Assembly: GCA_032871835.1 (NCBI GenBank)
Contig: CM065299.1
Span: 4,125,001-4,189,000, forward strand
Length of the DNA stretch: 64,000 nt
Direction: 5' to 3'
From: Dipteronia dyeriana
Taxonomy: Eukaryota > Streptophyta > Magnoliopsida > Sapindales > Sapindaceae
Shown: positions 26,301 through 36,338 of the stretch, piece by piece
How the letters are laid out: every line of letters starts with the position of its first letter
Numbering within the stretch: the stretch's first letter is position 1
The notes under the pieces: model-generated
What the model was told of the DNA's origin: nothing
Seen by the model: only the letters and a program-made list of their open reading frames with translations
Database searches by the model: none
Program-made: the position numbers and the translations under genes

Positions 26301-26609
26301 ACCCCGAGTCTGAGAGGATACGTAGGCAACTTAATTTTGGTACAAATTAAGTGCAAGACCAATTTTTTTAATTTTTAGTTTTATACATTTATTTCAATTT
26401 ATGTATTTAGTATTATTTTTTTAAATTTTAATTTCGGCTTACGGCCTTACACAATAAAATTCATTTACAAGTTCATATTATTACATGTCTAATGTTTTCG
26501 TATTTTTTTAAAAATGAGTATAAATGTATAATAAGAAAAAAAAAGGAACCGAACCGGCCGAACCGATGGAACCGGACTGGAACCGGAACCGGAACCGGGG
26601 TCATGTCTA
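23385..26609 (+). mobile_element. hAT transposon nested in copia gag
   Basis: Perfect 11-bp terminal inverted repeats (TAGACATGACC at 23385 and its complement ending at 26609) are flanked by perfect 8-bp target duplications ATTGCACA (23377-23384 and 26610-26617). Removing the element and one duplication restores the copia gag frame. Both subterminal regions carry many CGGTTC/AACCGG words, as expected for hAT transposase binding. The element is 3225 bp and carries a broken transposase gene. Confidence 0.95.
23922..26226 (+). pseudogene. hAT transposase (BED finger, RNase H-like core, hATC dimerisation), broken
   Basis: The start at 23922 reads MASGSGSGVRDIPPRHS. A BED zinc finger lies at about 24310-24420 (CWAVCNYC, then HITTSHQQ). 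A frame change occurs near 24420. The catalytic region at 24527-24979 (VCADIWTDHWRRHSYLGVTC, FDNASNNTAA) ends in a stop, and further stops occur near 25059 and 25203. A 20-base tandem duplication at 25507-25546 shifts the frame again. The C-terminal hATC domain lies at 25960-26110 (ATPVSTVAVEQEFSMSG, LSPESIQ), preceded by a stop at 25945. The protein would cut and rejoin the element ends; this copy cannot make a full one. Confidence 0.9.
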
Positions 26610-27011
26610 ATTGCACATAGGATGGCATGCATTGTCTTCCTATTCCACTTTGATGCCTCAAACTCTTGTGCGTTCCACTGTGCCTTTGGCTTGAGTACAT
26701 CATCTCCTCCATCTGTAGGAGTCATCATGGGTGGAGTGTAGCCATCTTTAACCGCCATCCATGCCCTGTCATGAATTTGGCAAATATACGACTTCATCTT
26801 GCCTTTCCAAAAGGCATAATTCAATCCGGTGAGAAGTGGAGGTCTAGTGCTAGAAGCTTTCCCGTTGCCACCGTTTCCACTCATTGTGTTTAATGAATAA
26901 ATGATATGAATGCAAGTGTATGAATGATCAATACACACACACAAAATGCAACACACACCAAAATGAGCAAAGATCACATATGTATGTCTAGGAACCTGCT
27001 CTGATACCAAT

Positions 27012-27905
27012 TGAAACAAATATTATGGTGTGTATAATATTAATCTAGAGGGGGGTGAATAGATTTTAAACACTTTTACCCAATTTTCGTTAAAGGTCAA
27101 GTTGACGGAAATGGCCCTAGCTAGTTACAATAATATCACAAGTGTAAAAAGTACGAAAATAGTAAAGACAATTGAGATTTATGTGGAAACCCTCCAAATG
27201 GGAAAAACCACGGGCTAATATGTGCACCACACTAGAACCTCGAATCCACTAATGGCAAAGGAATTACAACCTAATCCCAGTTTAAAATCCACCACCACTA
27301 CCTAATCCCGATATAAGTGAACCTAGTCCATCTTGCTTGCGATTTAAGCTACCTACTCCCGGAAGCAACACAAGTCTTACTTCTCAATGAAGAGATAAAA
27401 TGTCTTATGTGAATATATGATGATATTCAAAGAACAAACAAGGCTATGAAACCATATATGCTTATCTAGGATAATGAGATGACAATTAATGCAATCCTAG
27501 ATATCAAGAGCTAAATGACATGTTCAAAAAGCTTAGCTAAACATAGATCAAACAATCCTATGAAGCTATCACAATACAACACTCAATCATGTCATCATAA
27601 CAATCTCTAATTTGTATCTAGAATATGTTCTAAGAGCATATAAATAATTAAAGAGATGGCTTAGTAAGCAAAACACTTAACTTGTAAGAAGATAGTGAAG
27701 AACTTACCAAACAAGATGTGATGAAGCAAAACTATCTATAGATGCACTCTAAATAACTTTAGATGGTGCAAGATGAAGTTTTTATGCACATGGAAATGCT
27801 TTTGAGTGTTTAAAGATGAGTTCTTGGAAGAGTTTTCCTTTTGAAATGTGTTCTAAGGAAAAGATATGATGTTTTGAACTCTATTTCGACCTGAACACAA
27901 AGAGT

Positions 27906-27954
<49 letters not shown>

Positions 27955-28564
27955 CAACCAAAGTGAGGTCATTTTGGAAAAAACGTTCCAGCTTCCTCTA
28001 TATGCGCTGGTGAGGTGCGTTGGTCTAGTAGCCACCACCAGCGCACTGCATAAAATTTTCAATAGGCGTTGGTCGAGTGGCGCAGCTCAGTGGTGCATGA
28101 CGTGCTTCAATCCACTGGAATGTTGCGCTGGTGGGGTTGCGCTAGTCGAGTAGCGCACCATCAGTGCACTGTCCATTTTTCAACATTGCGCGGGTGCAGT
28201 GGCGCATGACAAGCGGAGATCCACTGAAATGTTGCGCTTGTGAGGTTGCGCTAATCAAGTAGCGCACTGCCTACTTTTCAGCACTAAAACACACAAAATC
28301 AACAAATCCTAGAGTGATGAAAATGCATCATAATCTAATGCCTAACATGACATAAAACTTTTAATAACAAGATGCAAATGAATCAACAAGAATCATTTAA
28401 ACCAAAATGCACACAAGTTTAAACACTCAACATATATGAATAAGAGTTATGTATGAATTTGTGAGTGTGTGCAACTATCTCTTCAAAGCAAGTAAGCACA
28501 AAATTTTTACCTTTGGTGCTTCTCCTCTTGAGGTCTTGAAAGCCTAAGCTACCCTTACATAACA
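27012..28564 (-). repeat. 5' LTR of the copia element
   Basis: The internal edge is fixed by the tRNA-Met primer site: LTR sequence ends ...TTTGTTTCA (27012 on +) two bases before TGGTATCAGAGC. The outer edge is set at about 28564, where the - strand reads TGTTATGTAAGGG; that edge is less certain because no second LTR exists for comparison. It contains a (TA)n(GT)n run at 27906-27952. Confidence 0.75.
27995..28275. repeat. Imperfect tandem repeats inside the copia LTR
   Basis: Two to three diverged units share words such as TGTTGCGCTGGTGGGGTTGC, GTAGCGCAC and AGTGGCGCA. They make this the most GC-rich part of the LTR. Confidence 0.7.
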
Positions 28565-28643
28565 CCCAAAAAATGTGATTTGTTCACGAAATAAGCCAAT
28601 CAATAAACGAGGACTTTACAAGGACCTCCCGAAGATTCAGCCC

Positions 28644-30537
28644 TTAGATCTTCAACCTCGGGGGGGGGGGGGCATTGATAAGGTCCGAAGTCTCCGCACC
28701 CGCCGATGCTTTAACATCAAAGCTCGGGATAATCTCAGCTCCGGTGTCTTCATCACTGGAGTCGATAAATGAAACCACCTGAGGAACCTTATGAGGGCGA
28801 GCGGGAGAATCTACTGCCTTCTTTTTCTCGACCAGAGAGCGATAAAAGTCGAGATCAGCTGACGGATCTTCCTGAACATCATCCCGAAAAGATTCAAACA
28901 AGTTGGGATCTGTAATTACTTGTCCCCCAGAGGTTTTACCTCCATTATAGGCGTCCGTCAGCCAGGCAGGGACCACAACCGGGGAGCTCGATCCACCAGG
29001 CCTCTCACCAAGACCATCACTCTACCTCCCTCCATCTTCAGGCAACTCCTGAGTATGGCCACTCGGGACACTTGACTCCCCTATGGTCGATCAGATGACT
29101 TCCTCGGGGACATTTTTGGGATCCTGCTCGTCAGCCTCATCAGGGCCTTATCTGACTCAAGTGGGGCAATGCTCTCTCCGCTCTGACGAGAAACCTCTTT
29201 TTGGCTCGCTTGGAGGATTGACTTCACCTGACGAGCTTGAATGTCGCAGACGATGTCCGAGTCATATACTTAGGAGAAAAAGGGGAATCACGTCAGAATA
29301 TAAAAAGCAAAAAAAAAGAGGGGGGGTACAAAGATCATATACATCGTCCTGCGGGGGCCTGAAATCTGGCTAAATAAGTCGAGTTCTATCATCTTCTTCT
29401 CATTGAAAAGATAAGTCTTGCTTCTTTTCTCTAGAGTGCGAACTGCTGCCCGAGCAAGTCTGGTCAGCTCAGTATCGCTGAATTCAAGCTTTTTCTTGTT
29501 CCATATCTCAGTGGAACAGAAAAAACGGGAAACTTTCAGCACCGTCTGAGTTTTCCTAACCGAAAAAGTGACTTCAAGACCTAGGTTTCCTCCTACAAAA
29601 AACCAACTGTTCTTCCAGTACTTGTTGGACGAAGGAAATCCCCATACGAAGCCCCTCTTCTTGGCATCATCAGAGGTGTCAACTCCCCGATTCACCTTTC
29701 TCCCCTCGGAGACCCAGCAATCTGGCGGGTTAGACATGAGGAAATAAGTCCCCGTCTTACTAGACTGCCTTAGCATATAGAAGTTCCTGATTTCACTTGG
29801 GGAAGGCAGCGACATGTTCATTCGGCTCCACATGTGCCACATGCACATCAAGATCTTGTAGCTATTCGGGGCCAATTGAGCTGGAGCGATCCCTGCTTCA
29901 GCCAGAAACCAGGCAATGAATGGCTGAAAAGGAAGAGTAACGCCACAACAAAGCATGGACCTATAGATTTCCACCATGCCCGAGGGAGGGTTCCACACAG
30001 CTCTATCACCAGTAGGAATCAGAGTAACTGAATTATCCAAGTTGAATTAGGCACGATATTTTCCGATCTCATCTACCCCGACCACATTCGGTTAGGCGTC
30101 AAACCCACTCGGGCGATCAACAAAAAAAGAAAGACGAGATTTTTGAACTCCTCTTCGACGTCCTTCTCATTAATAATCTGCTCTCTTATCCGGACGCTGC
30201 CCGAGTTGTGCTTGTGGACTTCATTTTTACTTTGATGTTTTCTCATCCTTGATCGAAGTGGTACCCTGTGATTAGAAATGACAGATTCAGAACTAAATGA
30301 ATCAAAATCAAAACTGGATATAGAACTAAAACGGACGTCATGGTAAAGCCCATAAACGTCGACTTCTAAAAAAAGAGGTCTATCCGGGGGGATTTCCCCT
30401 AAAAATCTTCGAGCGCAAGATACTAGTTGAAAATCCCCATGATCAAGCGCTTCAGAGCTATAGTAAAAAGTCGATGACGGGAAGTCGGATTCATTTAAAC
30501 TAACCTTGAATGAAGAAACCTGATGCAAAATCTTCAA
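28644..30537 (-). pseudogene. Antisense extra ORF of the Tat gypsy element (putative gypsy-type transposon protein, PF04195-like)
   Basis: Lying between pol and the 3' LTR and running against the element, pieces at 30537-30073, 30040-29288 and 28976-28644 (all -) form one decayed coding region with frame changes and stops. The middle part (MVEIYRSMLCCGVTLPFQPF, FLAEAGIAPAQLAPNSYKIL, FYMLRQSSKTGTYFLM) resembles the plant family annotated as Transposase_28 / putative gypsy-type transposon. Antisense extra ORFs in this position are a known trait of Tat-lineage elements such as Grande. The biochemical role is unknown. The family call is from memory of conserved motifs. Confidence 0.7.
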
Positions 30538-30984
30538 CGGAGAATAGGGATTTTCTGCGTAAAGAAATCTGGGCTAAAAAATTTATGGTTTGAGTTTGAG
30601 AATGAACTAACGCAACTCCTTTCAATGGAGAATTTAAAGGGGTTAAAGCACGAAACCCTAGGATCTCGTGGCAGGAAAAATCAAAGACAGATCTAATGAC
30701 GTAGGCTGCGCACTAAGAGATGCGTATGTCGTTTCTCATAAATGGCATCGAAAAATGAAACGGTAAAGGACACGTGTTAAGAGAAGAACCGGCCAAGACC
30801 GTCAGAAATCCAAAACGTCGCAATCATTGAGATCTCGCGTGAGGAGGCAAATTGAATTTACATGGTCACCATTAAGACACACCATTATGACAAGACATTT
30901 ACCCTGGCATTAAAAGAGACAAAGAAATTAAAGAGTTGATTAAAATACTTTTGCCCAGAACGAAACCCTGTTCGGTAAAAATAT

Positions 30985-30997
30985 TTTAAGGGGGTAT
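30985..30997 (+). other. Polypurine tract region of the gypsy element
   Basis: AAGGGGG lies directly before the TGTTG start of the 3' LTR, in the position where the plus-strand primer is generated. Confidence 0.7.
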
Positions 30998-31887
30998 TGT
31001 TGTATATATATTTTATTCGATGTACACGTCATTGACAAAGAGGATAGGATTGCCAGGTGTACATCCGAATAAGCATTCAGAAAGGATCCTCCAAGACATC
31101 ACCAAATAAGAGAAGCCCGAGTAAACAAGTATTGAACAAAACCTGCTCGGGGTCAACTAATGTCATTTACTACTCGGGGCCAGTTAACGATGCTCGGGGT
31201 TGGTTGATGACATGTTTTACTCTGGATCAGATGACATCATTCGGGACCAACTAATATCATGTTCTATTCGGGACAAATAAGAAGAAAACCGAATAAAGAA
31301 GCTCATCGCGTAACTCACACGAGTCAAGAGTCGTTAAAATACGGGAAGATATCCATATCAAAGAAGAGTTCCAAGAATAGAATACCAAACAGAAGGGGTT
31401 CCAAATCAGGCAACAATTTTATTTCTTTAAAAAGACTACGCTTTTATAAGGAAATAAGTCCTAACTGGACAATATCACTAGGGTCCCATTCAATCTTAAT
31501 ACAAGTATCCAAAATAAGAAAGAAGACAGACTACTTCAAACAAGTAACCAATCATAGTTAAATACAAAGATCTTTTATTACTTGTACAAAGAGGATTAGG
31601 GTTCTATGAACATATAAATAGACCCATAATCTCTTCACAAAAGATATATAGAAAACATAGAGAAAAATACATAGAGAAAAAAAGAGATCGAGATTTTTAA
31701 ATCTTTTCAATAGTGGATTTTGACTTGGTTGATTATTCAGCCACCCGTGAACGTTTCTCCGGTCATCGGAGCTTTACAACGTAAAACTTGCATCCGATTA
31801 CTTTCTCATTCTCTTTCTCTTTGAAATTCTCAGCTAAAATCCAATCTTGTTGACTTTTTCCCATACATCCAGAAATTGACGTCAACA
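30998..31887 (+). repeat. 3' LTR of the gypsy element
   Basis: This 890-bp copy matches 12315-13216, starts TGTTGTATATA and ends GACGTCAACA. It carries the same TATAAATA at 31613-31620. It keeps a segment (GGATTGCCAGGTGTACATCC, 31044-31063) absent from the 5' LTR. Confidence 0.92.
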
Positions 31888-33071
31888 ATATATATATATA
31901 TATATATATTACTTGCATGATCAAGTAACCCAAAGTCGTTGAAGCTTATTAGGATTGGAGTCGTATGCACCAAATCCAACAACATCATGGTCTTCAATAA
32001 ATACTTCCACTGAAAAAACAAAAGTCAAGAAAAAATATTTCATGGATATAAATTCAAGAGAAAGATATCATATATATATATATATATATCTTGCATGATC
32101 AAGTAACCCAAAATCGTTGAAGCTTATTAGGATCGGAGTCGTATGCACCAAATCTAACAACATCATAGTCTTCAATAAATATTTCCACTGAAAAAACAGA
32201 AGTCGAGATTTTTTTTTGTGATATAAATTCAAGAGAAACACATCAAGAACAAGTTAAAGTATCTAAATGTACCTATATATATAATATCGTTTGTAGGGGC
32301 GAAGCTAGAATTTTGGTTTTGGGATAGTCAAGACAAAAACTAATATTGTAGGTCACACAATCTTTAAATAATATCAGTAGGAATCTCGTACAAGAAAAAG
32401 TGTGAAATCCCGCATTTGATACATTTCAACAAAATGTGAAATCATTTGGTATTAAAAGTAATGATACAAATTATTTATAACTAAATCAATATAATTTTCT
32501 TCATAATTTTCATTTCAATTACATAATTAAAGAGTGTATGAGAAAACATCTTTTATTTTGTTACAAAGCATATGTCAATTCTTAACAATATGTCGTATGC
32601 ATAACTGAAAATAATATTTTAATAGTTCATAGCTTATAAAATATAAATTTCAATAACTTAATTAAAATATCATTATACCATTGATATATTTAATTTACAG
32701 TTATTTTCATACTTGTAATTTAATTTTATAATATTCATGTCAAACCAAATTAACTTATATTAATTTTAAACAAAATTTAAATAATAAATTAATAAAATGA
32801 ATTTATCAAAATCATATTAATAATTAACATAACAAAATAAATAATATAGATCATTGCTATAAGAGTTCAATATTACTTAGTTTGTTTTAGTAATTTCTAA
32901 ATAATAATAATATTATATATAATACACACCGGAATAGGAAATAATGTATGAAATAATAGAAAATTAAAATATTAAAATGGACCGGTTTTGTTTATTATTT
33001 TCATGGTCAATAAAATTATAGAAACAAAATTTATTAGTTAATTTATATTATTAAAATAATAAAGGAATTAT

Positions 33072-33107
<36 letters not shown>

Positions 33108-33440
33108 TTATTTTATTGATTTATATTTTTAAGTAAGGTATAATACATTTTTTATTTGGCTGGCCCTATACATTTTTTGTGGGGTTTATATGGTCATGAC
33201 CCCTATAGACCCCACCCCCTCCTCCTAAATTCGCCTCTGATCGCTTGCATGATCAAGTAACCCAAAGTCGTTGAAGCTTATTAGGATCGGAGTCGTATGC
33301 ACCAAATCCAACGATATCATAGTCTTCAATAAATATTTCCACTGAAAAGACGAAATTCAAGATTATTTTTTTTGTGGAAATAAATTCAAGAGAAAGACAT
33401 CAAGAACAAGTTAAAGTATCTAAATGTACCAATTATTCTG
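31888..33440 (-). repeat. Right half of inverted terminal-exon array (three copies)
   Basis: Copies at 31905-32010, 32090-32190 and 33241-33343 are inverse to the two copies left of the gypsy element. Read on -, each has a pyrimidine tract, TTTTCAG, then an open frame ending DPNKLQR(L/F)WVT and TGA. Upstream intron-like sequence (GGTACATTTAGATACTTTAA) is shared by the second and third copies. The third is separated from the second by a hAT element. Confidence 0.6.
32294..33239. mobile_element. Non-autonomous hAT element
   Basis: The 946-bp AT-rich element has ends TAGGGGCGAAGCTAGAATTT and, reverse-complemented from the right, CAGAGGCGAATTTAGG. It is flanked by 8-bp repeats ATCGTTTG (32286-32293) and ATCGCTTG (33240-33247) with one mismatch. 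The CAGRGGCG-like termini and 8-bp duplication fit hAT. No transposase is present. Confidence 0.75.
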
Positions 33441-34321
33441 AAATTATTTTGAGTAGTTGAGGTGGGTATTAACAACCTATAGAGTAGACAAAAAGGTAGC
33501 AATTGTAGAGCCACAGATGGGGGGTGGTCCATTTAGGGACTCTCCGACGCTCAAGTCAGTATATCGTAGGTTAAGTCAAATGAGATAGAGAAGAGTTTGA
33601 AATGATAAACCGTTTTGCTCAATACATCGAATCGAGCTATTTACTAGTTGTCAATCAATCTAATGGGTTGAAAGGGATGGGTCATATATTCAACATTGTT
33701 CGATCTAGGGTCGATATTATGTATCGATGACTATGATAGGTGGACCTATAGGAGGTTCCTTGACTCAATGTGGATCGCATATGGATTATGTCGATCGACT
33801 TAAGATGACAGCTGGGTTGATGCCCTGGTGGGTTCCTTGACTCGGCCGTAGGTAAGTCGAGGTTTGGGTCGATAGACTTTAGAGAGCGACTGGGTCGACC
33901 TTCTCTAGGTCCTGGAGCAATAATTAATGATTGAAGAAAATTATGGAGCTATAGTTTGCACAAAAGCTTAGAGAGTTCTGTCCACATTGTGAATGAGAAG
34001 GGGTTGCTATTTATAGGAGGAGATAAGTGAGCTAATAAGTGACTCACTTAATAGCATTGAAATAGATGTTTATAGGATTAATGACATTGAATGAGATGTT
34101 ATAGACTTGATGACCTTGAAGAAGACGTTATAGATTTGATGATATTGATGTAGACGTTACAGAAATGATGAAATATTCTCCAACGGTTTGACATGTTCCA
34201 AGTTTGACATTGACCGATGTGGGTCCCTTATTGGGCTATGAGCTTTATTGGGCCTTAGTATTTGTGCTATTTTTTGTCACCACAAATTGCAAAACCCAAT
34301 TAAAATTTGGAAGAAAGATTA
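33441..34321. other. Spacer with a ~30-bp minisatellite
   Basis: No gene was found. At 34045-34170 about four diverged ~29-30-base units repeat (for example TTATAGACTTGATGACCTTG, then TTATAGATTTGATGATATTG). Words built on GGTCGAT/GTCGAC recur through 33700-33900 without a clear period. Confidence 0.6.
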
Positions 34322-34366
34322 GTGTCCGTCCTGTAAATATTTTTCAGTTAATGTTTTTCATAAAGA

Positions 34367-34401
<35 letters not shown>

Positions 34402-35494
34402 AATATTTTTTATTTCAATTTCGAAACTCTAAAACACGTCTGGTAGCATATAATAAAAGCTGGATTGTGAAAATGAAAACGGAAAAAACGCATATGGTAG
34501 ATTAGCAGAAAATATCAAAAATTAAAATATCATTTTTACATTTTATTTAAAAATTACAACAAAGCAAAAAAAAAAAACCAAAAATATACAGAACTCTGTT
34601 TGTTCTGATATCAAACAATTGTTCAACAGATTCATAAGAACTCTCAAAATCATTCTATCTTTACGAATCTCAAAATCATTCTATCAAAACACAAACGCCA
34701 CACAATCACTCCAAATAGAAGAACACATACACATTCGCCAACCAATTCTAAAACAACTAGAGAAACAACGAAGATCAAAGCCAAAAAAATAATTACTCAA
34801 ATTAAGTAAAACATGTGATTATAATTATGATGACGATGAGAACAGAAAGTGAGAAAATACAAATTACATAAAAGAAGTTTTATAATTGTAAAAAAAAAAA
34901 AGAGCAACCAGATCGGCGAAAATAGCAAGATGGAGGAGGAAGAGGGTGTAATTTTTTTTTTTGAACAACCAGATCGGCGACAACAACAAGGAGGAGGAGG
35001 AGGAGGAGGAGAAGCTGATCACGATGGGTCGATCGACGAGCAGAAGGAGGCTGTCGCCTGAGAAGAAGAAGAAGAAGAGCATAAGAAGGTGGGCCAATCT
35101 ATGTGTAGAAGGAGGGTGTCGCCGGAGAAGAAGAAGAGCAGATCGGTGGGCCGATCGACGAGAAGAAGAAGTGTGTCGCCGGAGAAGAAAAAGAAGTCAA
35201 GAAAAAGAAGAAGAAGAAGAAGAAGTCTGGAAGAAGATGAAGAAGAACAGTAATGGGAAGATGTGAAGAAGAAGGAAAAACATCACATTAAAAAAGAGAG
35301 TAAAAAACAAAATGAAAAACAAATACAAAAACAAAAAAACAAATATTTTGTGTTTTTCAAATATTTCATTGTTAACACTGATTTTGTTTTTTGTTTTTTG
35401 AAAATAAAATAAAAAACAGTTAACGAACGCGAATTCGAAATTATTTTTAGAAAACAAAAACGAAACGGAATAAAAACAGCTGCAGGACGGGGTG
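34322..35494. mobile_element. Fold-back/TIR element with purine-rich core
   Basis: The left end GTGTCCGTCCTG and the reverse complement of the right end CACCCCGTCCTG share CCGTCCTG, and the flanks carry TTA on both sides (34319-34321, 35495-35497). Inside the ends lie partly inverted AACGAAAAC/GTTTTCG-rich arms, including a perfect GAAAAC hexamer run at 34372-34402. The core (34900-35240) is GAA/GGA repeats with repeated GATCGGCGA and GATCGACGAG words. No transposase. The superfamily is unresolved; a 3-bp TTA duplication would fit Harbinger-like elements. Confidence 0.5.
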
Positions 35495-35497
35495 TTA

Positions 35498-36338
35498 AGG
35501 TCTTTAAAACAATTAAAGAAAGATGATATAGATTAAATGGAGATCAAATAAAGCAGAAAAAATGAAAACAATTACTTTCACTCACAGGTCACAGGCCTCG
35601 GTAACAAATCTAACAAAATTTTGGCCGTGTCTGTGGACAGTGGACGACTGCATAACATGCTTCTTCTTTTTTTCTATATACTGCCACACATAATGACTTG
35701 ACTGATTAGATGCAAAACATAAGTCTTTTGTAGTAACCAATAAAATCTTAATTCATCCATACCTAACTCATTAGATTATCTCAACACTGTCAAAATTAAC
35801 TATTTTTACTTGCATCAAAACCATATATTATTTAATTCAAGAGACCTAAAACTTATTTTATAAAAATTTATGATGGACAATACTTGGGTATTCACTATCC
35901 AAGGTAGTGACCATTTATTTTAATCGATGAAAAAACTATTTATATTTTTTAATATTAAATACACGAGATTATTAGTACATTTTTCTATCTATAAAAATAA
36001 AATAGTCAAACGCATTGGATACTAACCCCGGATATTTTCCATATGCCTATGGCGTAGACTTTTCAAATTTTAAGAGAACAAATTCTACCCGTATATTAAA
36101 GTTTGACAAAAACTGAAAACTCGTTATCTTATTTTCAATCACTTTGACAAGTCGTTGGCTTGATTCACACAACTTAGACGATGACAATAACCAATAATTA
36201 GTTTATTAGTTTGACAAGTGTTTGGCTTGACCGAAACGACTTAGCTGCAAGTACCTGTAAATTAAAGCACCTCCATAGTCCATTCTACTGCCTAGTAAAA
36301 CAGAGAGTTGAAGAGATTTCTCTTGTTTAATCAAAGAC
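35498..36338. other. Upstream region of the receptor-like protein gene
   Basis: AT-rich, no gene. It holds TTGACT (near 35697) and TTGACC (36227-36232), both matching the WRKY W-box core. Confidence 0.5.
36143..36260 (+). promoter_or_regulatory. 67-bp direct duplication with W-box-like cores before the RLP gene
   Basis: TTTGACAAGTCGTTGGCTTGA at 36143 recurs as TTTGACAAGTGTTTGGCTTGA at 36210 (one substitution plus a shifted G), followed in both by an AACTTAG/GACTTAG word. Each copy carries TTGAC cores; the second includes a full TTGACC about 107 bases before the ATG. A role in WRKY-controlled defence expression is inference. Confidence 0.5.

Larger units (their letters stand above)
21651..26884 (-). 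pseudogene. Copia gag, split by the hAT insertion
   Basis: Gag starts at the ATG at 26884-26882 (MSGNGGNGKASSTRPPLL, then YAFWKGKMKSYI) and runs to 26610. After removal of 23377-26609 (hAT plus one target copy) it continues ...HAILCAMDENQYK... at 23376. A CCHC knuckle (CYECGEICHFAPEC) lies near 22727-22768, just after an in-frame TGA at 22775-22773. Then come a Ser/Asp/Glu-rich segment, a coiled coil (KNEIKRLKEENLDLSTQV) and a second knuckle (CHFCGINGHIRPNC). It is inactivated by both the insertion and the stop. Confidence 0.85.
19140..28564 (-). mobile_element. Ty1/copia retrotransposon (SIRE/Maximus-like), 3' truncated, inside the gypsy element
   Basis: Transcription sense is right to left: LTR (27012-28564), a primer-binding site matching initiator tRNA-Met (TGGTATCAGAGC, reverse complement of 26998-27009), gag, protease, integrase, RT. 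The copy stops inside the RT/RNase H boundary at about 19140, so RNase H, any env-like ORF and the 3' LTR are missing and there is no second LTR. A hAT element (23385-26609) splits its gag. The two CCHC knuckles plus a coiled-coil Gag extension suggest the SIRE/Maximus lineage; that assignment is inference. Confidence 0.85.
12315..31887 (+). mobile_element. Ty3/gypsy LTR retrotransposon, Tat type, with nested insertions
   Basis: The element is bounded by two similar LTRs (12315-13216 and 30998-31887) that start TGTTG and end CAACA. Flanking ATATA pentamers on both sides fit a 5-bp target duplication but lie in TA repeats, so they are weak evidence. Order on +: LTR, gag, protease, RT, RNase H, a second plant-type RNase H, integrase, then an antisense ORF and a polypurine tract (AAGGGGG) before the 3' LTR. 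The extra RNase H and the antisense ORF point to the Tat lineage. Without the copia insertion it would be about 10 kb. All coding parts carry stops and frameshifts, so the copy is not autonomous. Confidence 0.9.

Noticed and set aside
27906..27952. Z-DNA or regulatory role for the (TA)n(GT)n run
   Set aside because: It is a simple repeat inside the copia LTR, with no evidence beyond composition.
34849..35457. Lys/Arg/Glu-rich and Phe-rich open frames
   Set aside because: They arise from GAA/GGA repeats in a fold-back element; they show composition artefacts and no domain.
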